Shown here: positions 1 to 6,759 of the stretch, one piece after another
Layout: each line of letters starts with the position of its first letter
How positions within the stretch are numbered: position 1 is the first letter of the stretch
Source of the DNA: Oryzihumus sp036391795
GTDB lineage: Bacteria > Actinomycetota > Actinomycetes > Actinomycetales > Dermatophilaceae
Length of the DNA stretch: 12,710 bases
NCBI RefSeq assembly: GCF_036391795.1
Contig: NZ_DASVZH010000312.1
Coordinates: 1 to 12,710 of the forward strand
Direction of reading: 5' to 3'
Program-made: the position numbers and the translations under genes
Notes under the pieces: generated by a model
Database searches by the model: none
What the model was told of the DNA's origin: nothing
The model's input: the letters and a program-made list of their open reading frames with translations, nothing else

Positions 1-126
1 GACGCCGAGGGGACCGTAGTCCCAGGCGGAGCGGGTGCCTCCGTAGATCTCACCGCACGGGAAGACGAAGCCCCTGCGCTTGCAGAGGCTGACAACGGTG
101 TCGACGGTGGAGGTAGGAGCAGCCAT
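1..126 (-). CDS. glyS: Glycyl-tRNA synthetase, N-terminal fragment (runs off the left edge)
   Basis: Only the first 42 codons are in the window. The translation contains the block FVFPCGEIYGG followed by AWDYGPLGV at residues 20-42, which is the highly conserved N-terminus of the homodimeric, eukaryote-like bacterial glycyl-tRNA synthetase (class II). That enzyme charges tRNA-Gly with glycine in the cytoplasm. The start at 126 fits the family, with about 20 residues before the first conserved block, and it sits 7 nt downstream of a TAACCT -10-like hexamer, so the mRNA is probably leaderless. In actinobacteria glyS is commonly found near zur and uppS, as here. The rest of the gene, including class II motifs 2 and 3, lies outside the window. 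Confidence 0.93.
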   Translation of the reverse strand, partial: MAAPTSTVDTVVSLCKRRGFVFPCGEIYGGTRSAWDYGPLGV

Positions 127-133
127 GCGCCCA

Positions 134-139
134 AGGTTA
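134..139 (-). promoter_or_regulatory. Putative -10 element for a leaderless glyS transcript
   Basis: On the minus strand TAACCT fits the actinobacterial -10 consensus TANNNT and is followed by 7 nt and then the glyS ATG. There is no Shine-Dalgarno sequence before that ATG. No convincing -35 is visible. The rest of the 127-356 interval shows no gene that I can support. Confidence 0.5.
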
Positions 140-311
140 TCCGCCGCAGCGCGCTCCCCACACGCGAGTATGCCGACCGCGCACCTCCCAGCCCCGCCTC
201 CCTCACCCGGCCTCCCCACCTCCGTCGTCGCCGCGGTCCCACGGCTCGACCCCGCGGAACCGGAGGCGAGGAGCCGCAGACGAGCATCTTCCGCCAACGC
301 CTGACGACTGC

Positions 312-350
312 TACGTTTCGGCCGACAAATTTGCCCGCACACAGGGGGAT
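312..350 (+). promoter_or_regulatory. Putative -10 and strong ribosome binding site for the DUF805 gene
   Basis: TACGTT at 312-317 fits TANNNT, and AGGGGGA at 343-349 is a good Shine-Dalgarno sequence 7 nt before the ATG at 357. The ribosome binding site selects this start over the alternative frame starting at 331. Unlike most promoters in this window, this one implies a 5' leader of about 30 nt. The -35 is not clear. Confidence 0.5.
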
Positions 351-356
351 CCCCAC

Positions 357-761
357 ATGTCGTTCGCCGACGCCTTCCGCACCTGCATGTCCAAGTACGC
401 CACGTTCAGCGGCCGAGCCCGCCGCTCGGAGTACTGGTTCTTCTACCTGGCCTTCATCCTCGTCTACGGCATCCTGTTCGGCCTCGCGAGCGCCACCGGG
501 AAGCCGGTCCTCTCGGTCATCGCCGGCCTGGTGGTCCTGGCCTTCGTCCTCCCGATGATCGCCGCGACCGTGCGCCGGCTGCACGACACCGGCCGCTCCG
601 GCTGGTGGTACCTCATCGGCCTGGTCCCCTTCGTGGGCGGCATCGTGCTGCTCGTCTTCACCTGCCAGGACAGCGTCCCCGGCGACAACGCCTGGGGCCC
701 CAACCCCAAGGGCCTGGAGGCCTTCCCCGCCGCTCCCGGCGCCCCGTACGTCGGCGCCTGA
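357..761 (+). CDS. DUF805 family small integral membrane protein
   Basis: This 134-residue protein has the family's landmarks in order: FSGRARRSEYWFF at residues 18-29, a first hydrophobic stretch at about 28-48, a second at about 52-72, RRLHDTGRSGWWYLI at 73-87, a third hydrophobic stretch at about 84-102, and a C-terminal PGDNAWGPNP motif at 108-117. DUF805 proteins are small inner-membrane proteins of unknown biochemical role that occur across bacteria. The length is normal for the family. It has its own promoter and ribosome binding site and ends 17 nt before a perfect hairpin, so it is probably monocistronic. The tail after the NP motif is short and Ala/Pro rich. The family call is secure; no function can be assigned. 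Confidence 0.9.
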   Translation: MSFADAFRTCMSKYATFSGRARRSEYWFFYLAFILVYGILFGLASATGKPVLSVIAGLVVLAFVLPMIAATVRRLHDTGRSGWWYLIGLVPFVGGIVLLVFTCQDSVPGDNAWGPNPKGLEAFPAAPGAPYVGA

Positions 762-778
762 GCGACACCCGCACCACC

Positions 779-813
779 CGCGAGGGCGGACCCGTCACGG
801 GTCCGCCCTCGCG
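779..813 (+). terminator. Perfect 16-bp hairpin terminator after the DUF805 gene
   Basis: The arms at 779-794 and 798-813 are exact reverse complements around a 3-nt loop (TCA). No T-tract follows, which is usual for hairpin terminators in high-GC actinobacteria. It separates the DUF805 gene from the next promoter at 842, and because it is a perfect inverted repeat it could act on both strands. Confidence 0.8.
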
Positions 814-841
814 CGCGTCCGGGCCGCGACGAGCGCTCCCG

Positions 842-847
842 TACGCT
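842..847 (+). promoter_or_regulatory. Putative -10 element for a leaderless small membrane protein gene
   Basis: TACGCT fits TANNNT and is followed by 7 nt and then a GTG start codon at 855. There is no purine-rich ribosome binding site in the CT-rich spacer, which supports a leaderless mRNA starting at the GTG. Confidence 0.5.
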
Positions 848-854
848 CTCCCCC

Positions 855-1133
855 GTGCGAGACAAGATCGAACGCGCCAGCGTGCCCGCCCTGACGTTCC
901 TGGCCCGGCTGCCCCGGCTCGTCCCCTTCTTCATCCTGCTGCTGCTCCTGCTGGTCGGCGCCCTCGTGGGCCACGGGCCCGGCTTCATCCTCATGGGCCT
1001 CGCCGCGCTCTTCGTCGGCTGGCTGCTCTACCTCGCCTGGCCGCGCCTGACCGGCGCCGAGCGCCTCATGCGCTCGGCCGTCGTCCTGCTCGCCGTCGCC
1101 CTCGCCATCACCCAGCTCTTCCCGCGGGGCTGA
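855..1133 (+). CDS. Small three-helix membrane protein (DUF6703-like)
   Basis: This 92-residue protein starts at a GTG placed 7 nt after a TANNNT hexamer. It has a short polar N-terminus (MRDKIERAS), then three hydrophobic segments at about residues 21-39, 42-62 and 71-88, with the pattern GWLLYLAWPRLTGAERLMR between helices two and three. This layout resembles the actinobacterial DUF6703 family as I remember it; I cannot confirm the family by search. Codon use has strong G/C at third positions, as expected of a real gene here, and the opposite-strand reading frames look like low-complexity shadows. It lies between a hairpin terminator and the zinc-uptake promoter, so it is probably a single-gene unit. 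No function is known. Confidence 0.78.
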   Translation: MRDKIERASVPALTFLARLPRLVPFFILLLLLLVGALVGHGPGFILMGLAALFVGWLLYLAWPRLTGAERLMRSAVVLLAVALAITQLFPRG

Positions 1134-1159
1134 CCCCGCACCCGGCCACCCGGGTGGTT

Positions 1160-1189
1160 TTGACAATCATTCTCAACTAACCGCAGACT
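1160..1189 (+). promoter_or_regulatory. znuA promoter with overlapping Zur-like operator
   Basis: TTGACA at 1160-1165 is a perfect -35. Eighteen nt later comes CAGACT (1184-1189), a weaker -10 that keeps the A2 and T6 positions, then 6 nt and the ATG at 1196, so the transcript is probably leaderless. TGACAATCATTCTCA at 1161-1175 is a near-palindrome close to the Zur-box core TGAAAATCATTTTCA and overlaps the -35. It is the only AT-rich island in this intergenic region. Binding of zinc-loaded Zur here would block RNA polymerase, and since zur is the last gene of the operon, this implies autoregulation. The motif is seen in the sequence; its identity as a Zur site is inferred. Confidence 0.75.
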
Positions 1190-1195
1190 GCGGGT

Positions 1196-2083
1196 ATGCC
1201 GTCCCGCCTGCTCCGCCTCGCCGCTCCCCTTGCCCTCGTGGCGGCGACGGCGCTGGGCGGCTGCGCGCCGGCGACCGCCGCCGACGGGCGGGTCCCGGTC
1301 GTGGCCTCCTTCTACCCGCTGGCATACGCCGCCGAGCAGGTCGGCGGTCCCCACGTGCGCGTGACCAACCTGACCAAGCCGGGCGCCGAACCGCACGAGC
1401 TCGAGCTCGGCCCGCGGGACGTCCTGACCGTGGCCAAGGCGCGAGTCGCGGTGTACGAGAAGGGTTTCCAGCCCGCCGTCGACGACGCCGTCGCCCAGCA
1501 GGCCACCGACAACGCCCTCGACGTCGCCGGCGCCGCGCACCTCGACCTGCACCTCCAGGGCGGCACCGACCCGCACTTCTGGCTGGACCCGACCCGCTAC
1601 GCCGCCGTCGCGAACGCCATCGCCGACCGCCTCGCCCGGGTCGACCCCGCCCACCGGGCCGACTACGCGGCCAACGCCCGCAGCTTCACCACGCGGCTGG
1701 CCGCCCTCGACACCACGATGCGCCAGCACCTCGCCTCGTGCCGGCAGCGCCAGCTGGTCACCAGCCACAGCGCGTTCGGCTACCTGGCCCGGCGCTACGG
1801 CTTCACCCAGGTCGGCATCACCGGCCTGACCCCCGACGCCGAGCCGAGCCCCTCGGCCCTCGCCGCCGTCGCGCGGCTGGTGCGCTCCAGCGGCGTGACC
1901 ACGGTCTACGCCGAGACCTTGGCCAGCCCGGCGATCGCCGACACCGTGGCCACCGAGACCGGCGCCCACGTCGCCACGCTCGACCCGCTCGAGGGGCTCA
2001 CCGCCCACTCCGCGGGCCGCGACTACTTCACGGTGATGCAGGCCAACCTGCGCGCCCTCCAGGCCGGACAGGACTGCCCATGA
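1196..2083 (+). CDS. znuA: Zinc ABC transporter substrate-binding lipoprotein
   Basis: This 295-residue protein belongs to the cluster A-I metal-binding proteins (ZnuA/TroA). It begins with a lipoprotein signal peptide whose lipobox ALGGC puts the acylated Cys at residue 23, so it should be anchored on the outer face of the membrane. The expected metal ligands are present: His67 in PHELEL, His127 in DPHFWLDP, His191 in SHSAFGYLA and Asp263 in LDPLEGL. The His-rich flexible loop of many ZnuA proteins is reduced to a few histidines at 115-127. It captures Zn2+ and hands it to the ZnuBC channel. The next gene's start overlaps its stop codon (ATGA). Manganese-binding relatives are possible, but the Zur-like operator and linked zur make zinc much more likely. 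The start lies 6 nt after a -10-like hexamer. Confidence 0.93.
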   Translation: MPSRLLRLAAPLALVAATALGGCAPATAADGRVPVVASFYPLAYAAEQVGGPHVRVTNLTKPGAEPHELELGPRDVLTVAKARVAVYEKGFQPAVDDAVAQQATDNALDVAGAAHLDLHLQGGTDPHFWLDPTRYAAVANAIADRLARVDPAHRADYAANARSFTTRLAALDTTMRQHLASCRQRQLVTSHSAFGYLARRYGFTQVGITGLTPDAEPSPSALAAVARLVRSSGVTTVYAETLASPAIADTVATETGAHVATLDPLEGLTAHSAGRDYFTVMQANLRALQAGQDCP

Positions 2084-2907
2084 CCCAGACACCCCCCGCT
2101 CCCGTGATCTCGTTGCGCGACGCGGCCTTCGGCTACGCCGACCGCGCCGTCCTCACCGGCGCCACGCTGGACGTGCGGCAGGGCGAGGTCCTCGCACTGC
2201 TCGGCCCCAACGGCTCCGGCAAGAGCACGCTCGTGCGCGGCCTGCTCGGCCTCAACGACCACCTCGGCGGCCAGGTCGAGCTCTTCGGCACCCGGCTGGA
2301 GGACTTCCGCGAGCACGCCCGGCTCGGCTACGTCCCCCAGCGGCACACCCTCTCGGCCTCGGTGCGCGCCACGGTCAACGAGATCGTGGCCATCGGGCGG
2401 CTGCCGCACCTGCGCTGGTGGGGCCGGCCGACCCGCGCCGACCGCGCCATCATCGAGGAGTCGCTCGAGCTCGTCGGCCTGGAGGACCGCGCCGAGGCCG
2501 ACGTGAGCACCTTGTCCGGCGGCCAGCAGCGCCGCGTCCTCATCGCCCGGGCGCTGGCCGCCCAGCCCGACGTGCTGGTCATGGACGAGCCGACCGCCGG
2601 CGTGGACGAGGCCAACCAGCGGGTGCTCTCGGAGGTCCTCGCCCGGCTCGCCGAGCGCGGCACGACGATGCTCATCGTCACCCACGAGCTCGAGCCGCTG
2701 CGCGGCATCGTCAGCCGGATCGTGGTTGTCACCTCGGGCCGGGTCAGCTTCGACGGGACGCCGGAGCGGTTCGCCGCCGAGCGCGCGGCGCTGCCCGCCT
2801 TGGACCACGGCCACCACCACGACGACGAGCCCCGGCCGGGCACCCACCGCCCGGCGACCACCCCTGCGGCCGGCCCGCTCGACTCCGCCGGAGGCCACCG
2901 TGCTTGA
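2080..2907 (+). CDS. znuC: Zinc ABC transporter ATP-binding protein
   Basis: This 275-residue cytoplasmic ATPase powers zinc import. Walker A is GPNGSGKST at residues 42-50, the Q-loop glutamine is Q87, the ABC signature LSGGQ is at 145-149, Walker B is VLVMDEP at 165-171, and the switch histidine is His202. The start ATG overlaps the stop of znuA by 4 nt, and AGGA at 2070-2073 is a plausible ribosome binding site, so translation is probably coupled. A longer in-frame extension upstream is ruled out because it would run inside znuA. The C-terminal 35 residues go beyond the usual ATPase fold and include a His/Asp cluster (HGHHHDDE, 243-250) that may bind zinc near the membrane; that role is inferred. 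Confidence 0.94.
   Translation: MTQTPPAPVISLRDAAFGYADRAVLTGATLDVRQGEVLALLGPNGSGKSTLVRGLLGLNDHLGGQVELFGTRLEDFREHARLGYVPQRHTLSASVRATVNEIVAIGRLPHLRWWGRPTRADRAIIEESLELVGLEDRAEADVSTLSGGQQRRVLIARALAAQPDVLVMDEPTAGVDEANQRVLSEVLARLAERGTTMLIVTHELEPLRGIVSRIVVVTSGRVSFDGTPERFAAERAALPALDHGHHHDDEPRPGTHRPATTPAAGPLDSAGGHRA
2890..2894 (+). promoter_or_regulatory. Ribosome binding site that fixes the znuB start
   Basis: GGAGG lies 5 nt before a GTG at 2900, inside the end of znuC. It selects this GTG as the permease start rather than the in-frame ATG at 2726, and gives an 8-nt overlap with znuC. Confidence 0.75.
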
Positions 2908-3925
2908 GCTCCTCAGCTACGACTTCATGCAGCGGGCCCTGCTCGCTGCCCTGCTGGTCGGCATCGCCGCGCCCATGGTCGGGGTCTTCCTCGTCCAGCG
3001 CCGGCTCTCCCTCATCGGCGACGGCATGGGCCACGTGGCCCTGGCCGGCGTCGCCGTGGGCGTGCTGACCGGCACCGCCCCGGTGCTCACCGCGCTCGTG
3101 GCCGCCGTGGCCGCCGCCGTCGTGGTCGAGCTGATCCGTGCACGCGGGCGCACCAGCGGCGACGTCGCGCTGGCCGTGCTCTTCTACGGCGGCATCGCCG
3201 CCGGCGTGGTGGTGATCTCCCGCTCGAGCAACGGTACGGCCAGCAACCTCACGGCATACCTGTTCGGGGCGATCACGACGACGACCGCCACCGACTTGTG
3301 GGTGTTCGCCGGGCTGGCCCTGGTCGTGGTCGCCAGCACCTGGCTGCTGCGCCCCCGGCTGTTCGCGGTGGCCAACGACGAGGAGTATGCGCGGGCCACC
3401 GGGATGCCGGTCACCGCCCTGAACATCGCGCTGGCCGTGCTCACCGCCGTCACGGTCGTGGTGGCCATGCGGGTGGTGGGTCTGCTCCTGATCAGCGCGC
3501 TGATGATCGTGCCCAACGCCGCGGCCCAGCAGCTGGCCGGCAGCTTCCGCTCGGCCATCCGGTGGGCGGTGCTCATGGGGGTGGTGGCCAGCGTCGGCGG
3601 CGTGGCGATGTCCTTCTACGCCAACACCCCCTCCGGCGGCACCATCGTGCTGCTCGCGATCGCGTTCTTCCTGGCCGCCGCGGTGGGCACCGGCCTGCGT
3701 TCGCGCCTGGGCCGGCGCAGCCACCTGCTGGCGGAGGCCCACGACCACGAGCACGGCCCCGGGTGCGGGCACCCCGCGGTGGTGCACGGCGACCACGTGG
3801 ACTACCTGCACGACGGGCACCGTCACGCCCCGCACGAGGGGCACTACGACGAGCACGTCCTGGGCGCCGAGGGGGCGCCCGCCGAGCACGACCAGCACGC
3901 CGCCGGCGGGAAGGTGGGCCACTGA
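2900..3925 (+). CDS. znuB: Zinc ABC transporter permease with His-rich C-terminal tail
   Basis: This 341-residue protein is an ABC-3 family membrane permease. The conserved early motif FLVQRRLSLIGDGMGHVALAG is split here for brevity: residues 30-35 and the GDGMGHVALAG part at 40-50. Several hydrophobic helices run from about 11 to 263, including the conserved RVVGLLLISALMIVPNAAA region at 191-209. After the last helix the protein has a hydrophilic tail (about 266-341) with 16 histidines and one cysteine (Cys289), in repeated H-x-H and HxxH patterns such as HDHEHGPGCGH. ABC-3 permeases usually end soon after the last helix, so this tail is an added metal-binding element, probably cytoplasmic. 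GTG start, ribosome binding site GGAGG, overlapping znuC and zur. Confidence 0.93.
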   Translation: MLELLSYDFMQRALLAALLVGIAAPMVGVFLVQRRLSLIGDGMGHVALAGVAVGVLTGTAPVLTALVAAVAAAVVVELIRARGRTSGDVALAVLFYGGIAAGVVVISRSSNGTASNLTAYLFGAITTTTATDLWVFAGLALVVVASTWLLRPRLFAVANDEEYARATGMPVTALNIALAVLTAVTVVVAMRVVGLLLISALMIVPNAAAQQLAGSFRSAIRWAVLMGVVASVGGVAMSFYANTPSGGTIVLLAIAFFLAAAVGTGLRSRLGRRSHLLAEAHDHEHGPGCGHPAVVHGDHVDYLHDGHRHAPHEGHYDEHVLGAEGAPAEHDQHAAGGKVGH

Positions 3926-4320
3926 TGACCCAGGCATCGCGACGTCCGACCCGGCAGCGCGCAGCGGTCGAGGCGCTGCTGCTCGAGGCCGACGAGTTCA
4001 GCTCGGCCCAGGAGCTGCACGCCCGGCTGCGCGCGGCCGGCGACAGTGTCGGCCTGGCCACCGTCTACCGCACCCTGCAGGCGATGGCCGCCGACGGCGA
4101 GGTCGACATGCTCCGCACCGACGACGGCGAGGCGGTCTACCGCCGGTGCAGCACCGGGCACCACCACCACCTGGTCTGCCGCTCCTGCGGCGCGACCGTC
4201 GAGGTCGAGGGTCCGGCCGTCGAGCGCTGGGCGGCCCAGGTCAGCGCCGAGCACGGCTTCACCGACGTCAGCCACACGCTGGAGATCTTCGGCACCTGCA
4301 CCGACTGCGCCGGCGCCTGA
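3925..4320 (+). CDS. zur: Zinc uptake regulator, Fur family
   Basis: This 131-residue Fur-family repressor has the winged-helix DNA-binding domain in its first half, with the recognition region LATVYRTLQAM at residues 44-54. It carries the metal-site signature GHHHHLVCRSCG at 78-89 and a second CxxC near the end (Cys125, Cys128). The CxxC pairs (Cys86/Cys89 and Cys125/Cys128) form the structural zinc site in Fur proteins; the histidines fit the regulatory zinc site. Its ATG overlaps the znuB stop (TGATG), so it is the fourth gene of the zinc operon. Linkage to znuABC and the Zur-like box at 1161-1175 argue for Zur over Fur, Mur or PerR. When zinc is plentiful it should shut down its own operon. 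It converges with uppS, with only 24 nt between them. Confidence 0.94.
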   Translation: MTQASRRPTRQRAAVEALLLEADEFSSAQELHARLRAAGDSVGLATVYRTLQAMAADGEVDMLRTDDGEAVYRRCSTGHHHHLVCRSCGATVEVEGPAVERWAAQVSAEHGFTDVSHTLEIFGTCTDCAGA

Positions 4321-4344
4321 GCCCCGCGAGCCCAACCCGGTCGG

Positions 4345-5193
4345 CTACAGGCCGGTGTCCTCCAGGGCGGGCTCGGCCGAGGTCTCCGGCGGCAGCGCCC
4401 CTGCCGGCACCGGCGCCGCGGCCTGCGCCGCCCGGTCCACCGCGCCGCCGTAGCGGCGGTCGCGCTCGGCGTAGGTCTGGATCGCCTGCCACAGGTGACG
4501 CCGGTCGAAGTCGGGCCAGAGCGTGTCGAGGAAGACCATCTCGGCGTAGGCCGACTGCCACAGCAGGAAGTTGCTCGTGCGCTGCTCCCCCGAGGAGCGC
4601 ACGAACAGGTCCACGTCGGGCATGTCCGGCTGGTCGAGGTAGCGGGCGATCGTCTTCTCGTCGATCGCCCCGGGCCGCAGCCGGCCGGCCTGGACCAGCT
4701 CGGCGATCCGGCGGGTGGCGTCGGCGATCTCGGCCCGGCCGCCGTAGTTGACGCACATCGTCAGGGTCAGCACGTCGTTGCCCCTGGTCATCTCCTGGGC
4801 GACCTCGAGCTCCTTGATCACCGAGCGCCACAGCCGCGGGCGCCGCCCGGACCAGCGCACCCGCACGCCCCAGGCGTTGAGCAGGTCGCGGCGGCGCCGG
4901 ATGACGTCGCGGTTGAAGCCCATGAGGAACTTGACCTCCTCGGGCGAGCGCTTCCAGTTCTCGGTGGAGAAGGCGTAGGCCGAGACGTGCTTGACCCCGA
5001 TCTCGATCGCGCCGGCGACCACGTCGAGCAGCGCGGCCTCACCGGCCTCGTGCCCCTTGGTCCGCGGCAGCCCGCGCTGGTTGGCCCAGCGGCCGTTGCC
5101 GTCCATGACGATCGCCACGTGGTGGGGCACCAGCTCGGCGGGCAGCACCGGGGGCCGCGCCCCGGACGGGTGCGGATAGGGGGCCTGGCTCAT
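4345..5193 (-). CDS. uppS: Isoprenyl (undecaprenyl/decaprenyl-type) diphosphate synthase
   Basis: This 282-residue cis-prenyltransferase condenses isopentenyl diphosphate units to make the lipid carrier for cell-wall synthesis. The first conserved region HVAIVMDGNGRWA (25-37) contains the catalytic Asp31. Other landmarks are FSTENWKRS (75-83), WRSVIKELE (122-130), CVNYGGR (147-153) and the C-terminal diphosphate-binding block RSSGEQRTSNFLLWQ (199-213). Length and motifs match actinobacterial Z-prenyl diphosphate synthases; chain length cannot be read from the sequence. The start at 5193 overlaps the recO stop (ATGA) and gives a normal N-terminus. A longer in-frame extension upstream runs inside recO and is not real. 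The final 25 residues are Ala/Pro rich. Confidence 0.95.
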   Translation of the reverse strand: MSQAPYPHPSGARPPVLPAELVPHHVAIVMDGNGRWANQRGLPRTKGHEAGEAALLDVVAGAIEIGVKHVSAYAFSTENWKRSPEEVKFLMGFNRDVIRRRRDLLNAWGVRVRWSGRRPRLWRSVIKELEVAQEMTRGNDVLTLTMCVNYGGRAEIADATRRIAELVQAGRLRPGAIDEKTIARYLDQPDMPDVDLFVRSSGEQRTSNFLLWQSAYAEMVFLDTLWPDFDRRHLWQAIQTYAERDRRYGGAVDRAAQAAAPVPAGALPPETSAEPALEDTGL

Positions 5194-5924
5194 GCGCGCT
5201 CTCGTTCCACGAGGCGCAAGGATCTCACGCCGCGTTCGAGGTGCCACTGCAGGAAGGCCGCGACCAGGCCGCTGCCCTCGCGGCGGTGCTGCGGGACGCT
5301 GGCGTCGGCCACGACCCAGTCGCCGGCCAGCAGGGAGGCGAGCAGCTCCATCGTGGCCGGGTCCGGGGCCGCCGAGCCGGGCGTGCGGCAGGACGGGCAG
5401 ACCGTGCCACCGCTGGCGATGTTGAACGCGCGGTGCGGACCGTCGGCGCCGCACCGGGCGCAGTCGTGGAAGCTGGGCGCCCAGCCGGCCACGGCCAGGG
5501 AGCGCAGCAGGTAGGCGTCCAGCACCAGCCCCGGGTCGTGCTCCCCGCCGGCCAGGCTGCGCAGCGCCCCCGCCAGCAGCAGGAACTGCTGCACCGCCGG
5601 CTCGCGTTCCTCGGTGAGCCGGTCGGCGGTCTCCAGCATCGCCGTCGCGGCGGTCCAGGCGGTGTAGTCGCGGGCGATGACGTCGCCGTACGGCGCGAGC
5701 GTCTCGGCCTGCGTGACCGTGTCCAGCGAGCGCCCTTCGTAGAGCTGGACGTCGACGACCATGCACGGCTCGAGCCGGGCGCCGAAGCGGGACTTGGTGC
5801 GCCGGACCCCCTTGGCCACCCCGCGCACCTTGCCCTGGGTGCGGGTGAGCAAGGTGACGATGCGGTCGGCCTCACCCAGCTTCTGGGTGCGCAGGACGAT
5901 CGCCTCGTCGCGGTAGAGCGGCAT
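5190..5924 (-). CDS. recO: DNA repair protein RecO
   Basis: This 244-residue protein has the RecO N-terminal OB-fold pattern (YRDEAIVLRTQKLGEADRIV, residues 4-23, then GKVRGVAKGVRRTKSRFG) and a C-terminal zinc finger with Cys155, Cys158, Cys176 and Cys179 (CARC and CPSC). RecO works with RecF and RecR to load RecA on SSB-coated single-stranded DNA in recombinational repair. The start ATG at 5924 matches the family's usual MPLYRDEAIVL beginning. It is the first gene of a two-gene unit with uppS, a pairing well known in actinobacteria. No Shine-Dalgarno sequence precedes it; a GACAAT hexamer 6 nt upstream suggests a leaderless mRNA. Confidence 0.95.
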   Translation of the reverse strand: MPLYRDEAIVLRTQKLGEADRIVTLLTRTQGKVRGVAKGVRRTKSRFGARLEPCMVVDVQLYEGRSLDTVTQAETLAPYGDVIARDYTAWTAATAMLETADRLTEEREPAVQQFLLLAGALRSLAGGEHDPGLVLDAYLLRSLAVAGWAPSFHDCARCGADGPHRAFNIASGGTVCPSCRTPGSAAPDPATMELLASLLAGDWVVADASVPQHRREGSGLVAAFLQWHLERGVRSLRLVERERA

Positions 5925-5930
5925 GGGTCC

Positions 5931-5936
5931 ATTGTC
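5931..5936 (-). promoter_or_regulatory. Possible -10 element for leaderless recO-uppS
   Basis: On the minus strand GACAAT keeps the A2 and T6 positions of the -10 consensus and lies 6 nt before the recO ATG. No -35 is clear, so this is weaker than the other leaderless promoters in the window. Confidence 0.35.
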
Positions 5937-5998
5937 CTACGGACCGCCCACACCGCCGGTACGCCGGGCCGCGCCGCCGCGGTCCGCGTCGCCAGAGA

Positions 5999-6018
5999 CG
6001 GGCATGGCGCCAGAGGCG
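5999..6018. repeat. Left copy of an imperfect inverted repeat flanking a two-gene unit
   Basis: It reads CGGGCA, TG, then GCGCCAGAGGCG. The reverse complement of 7477-7494 gives the same sequence without the two bases TG, so 18 positions match with one 2-nt gap. The core contains a small CGCC-N3-GGCG palindrome. A related GCCAGAG word also occurs just before, at 5991-5997. Origin unknown. Confidence 0.55.
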
Positions 6019-6019
6019 G

Positions 6020-6039
6020 CCACCCGGCCTACCGGGTGG
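6020..6039 (-). terminator. Hairpin directly after the NAD(P)H-binding protein gene
   Basis: CCACCCGG at 6020-6027 and CCGGGTGG at 6032-6039 are perfect complements around a 4-nt loop. The hairpin begins one base after the stop codon of the minus-strand gene that ends at 6041, and no T-tract follows, like the other hairpin in this window. Confidence 0.6.
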
Positions 6040-6040
6040 G

Positions 6041-6694
6041 TCAGGGCACGAGCCGGGCCACCGCCTCGGCGACCGGCACCTCACCCTCGGTCAGCTCGAG
6101 CACCCGGCCCGAGGTGCCGGGAGACGCCAGCAGGGCTGCCAGGGTCGCGGCCACGTCGTCGCGGCTGACCGCGCCGTAGGCGATGGCCGGCCCGAGGTTG
6201 ATCCGTCCGGTGCCCGGCTCGTCGGTGAGGGTGCCCGGCCGCAGGATGGTCCAGGCCAGGGCACTCGCCGCCAGGTGCACGTCGGAGGCCCGCTTGACCC
6301 GCACGTAGTTCTCGAACGTGTCGGGCAGGTCCCGGCCCCGGCCGGCGTCCATGAAGACCGACACCAGGAGGAACCGGCGCACCCCCGCGCGCTCGGCCGC
6401 AGCGACCGCCTTGACGGCCCCCTCGCCGTCGATGGCGTTCGTGGCCTGCTGGCCGCCCTTGCCACCGGCCCCGGCGCTGAACACGACCGCGTCCGCGCCC
6501 TCGAAGGCCGCCGCGAGCTCGTCCACCGAGGCGGCCACGAGGTCGAGGAGCACGGGCTCCACGCCGGCCCCCTTCAGGTCCGCCGTCTGGTCCTGGGCGC
6601 GCACCAGGCCCACGGCGTCGTCCCCCCGCTCGGCGAGCAGCCGCCCGAGCCTGAGCCCGACCTTGCCGTGCCCTCCCACGATGACGACGCGCAT
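6041..6694 (-). CDS. NAD(P)H-binding protein, atypical short-chain dehydrogenase (NmrA/YwnB-like)
   Basis: This 217-residue protein starts with a Rossmann-fold dinucleotide-binding motif, VVIVGGHGKVG (GxxGxxG, residues 3-13). It continues with an acidic region DLVAASVDELAAAFEGADAVVFSAG (51-75) typical of atypical SDRs, and has LLVSVFMDAG at 109-118 and AWTILRPGTLTDEPGTGRI at 147-165, a conserved stretch in NmrA-like proteins. The classical SDR catalytic Tyr-x-x-x-Lys is only approximated by YVRVK (130-134), which keeps Tyr130 and Lys134. The substrate is unknown. A GGAGGA ribosome binding site lies just before the ATG at 6694, which rules out an upstream start at 6736. It is transcribed away from the DUF849 gene across only 65 bp, so the two may be co-regulated. 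Confidence 0.85.
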   Translation of the reverse strand: MRVVIVGGHGKVGLRLGRLLAERGDDAVGLVRAQDQTADLKGAGVEPVLLDLVAASVDELAAAFEGADAVVFSAGAGGKGGQQATNAIDGEGAVKAVAAAERAGVRRFLLVSVFMDAGRGRDLPDTFENYVRVKRASDVHLAASALAWTILRPGTLTDEPGTGRINLGPAIAYGAVSRDDVAATLAALLASPGTSGRVLELTEGEVPVAEAVARLVP

Positions 6695-6746
6695 CTGCTC
6701 CTCCGATCCTCGACCCGACAACGACCACAGTGCCACCCCCGACGGC

Positions 6747-6752
6747 TAGCGT
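6747..6752 (+). promoter_or_regulatory. Putative -10 element for a leaderless DUF849 gene
   Basis: TAGCGT fits TANNNT and is followed by 7 nt and then the GTG at 6760. No ribosome binding site is present. This supports the GTG at 6760 as the start rather than the in-frame GTG at 6730, which lies upstream of the hexamer. Confidence 0.5.
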
Positions 6753-6759
6753 CGTCATC

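Noticed and set aside
1028..2092. A 354-codon minus-strand frame over znuA
   Set aside because: Antisense shadow of znuA with no recognisable domain.
2744..3937. A 397-codon minus-strand frame over znuC/znuB
   Set aside because: Low-complexity Gly/His/Val translation, antisense to recognised transporter genes.
4321..4344. A shared terminator between zur and uppS
   Set aside because: Only 24 bp separate the stops and no clear hairpin is present.
5194..5766. Upstream extension of the uppS frame
   Set aside because: The extension lies inside recO in another frame; the ATG at 5193 overlapping the recO stop gives the normal family N-terminus.
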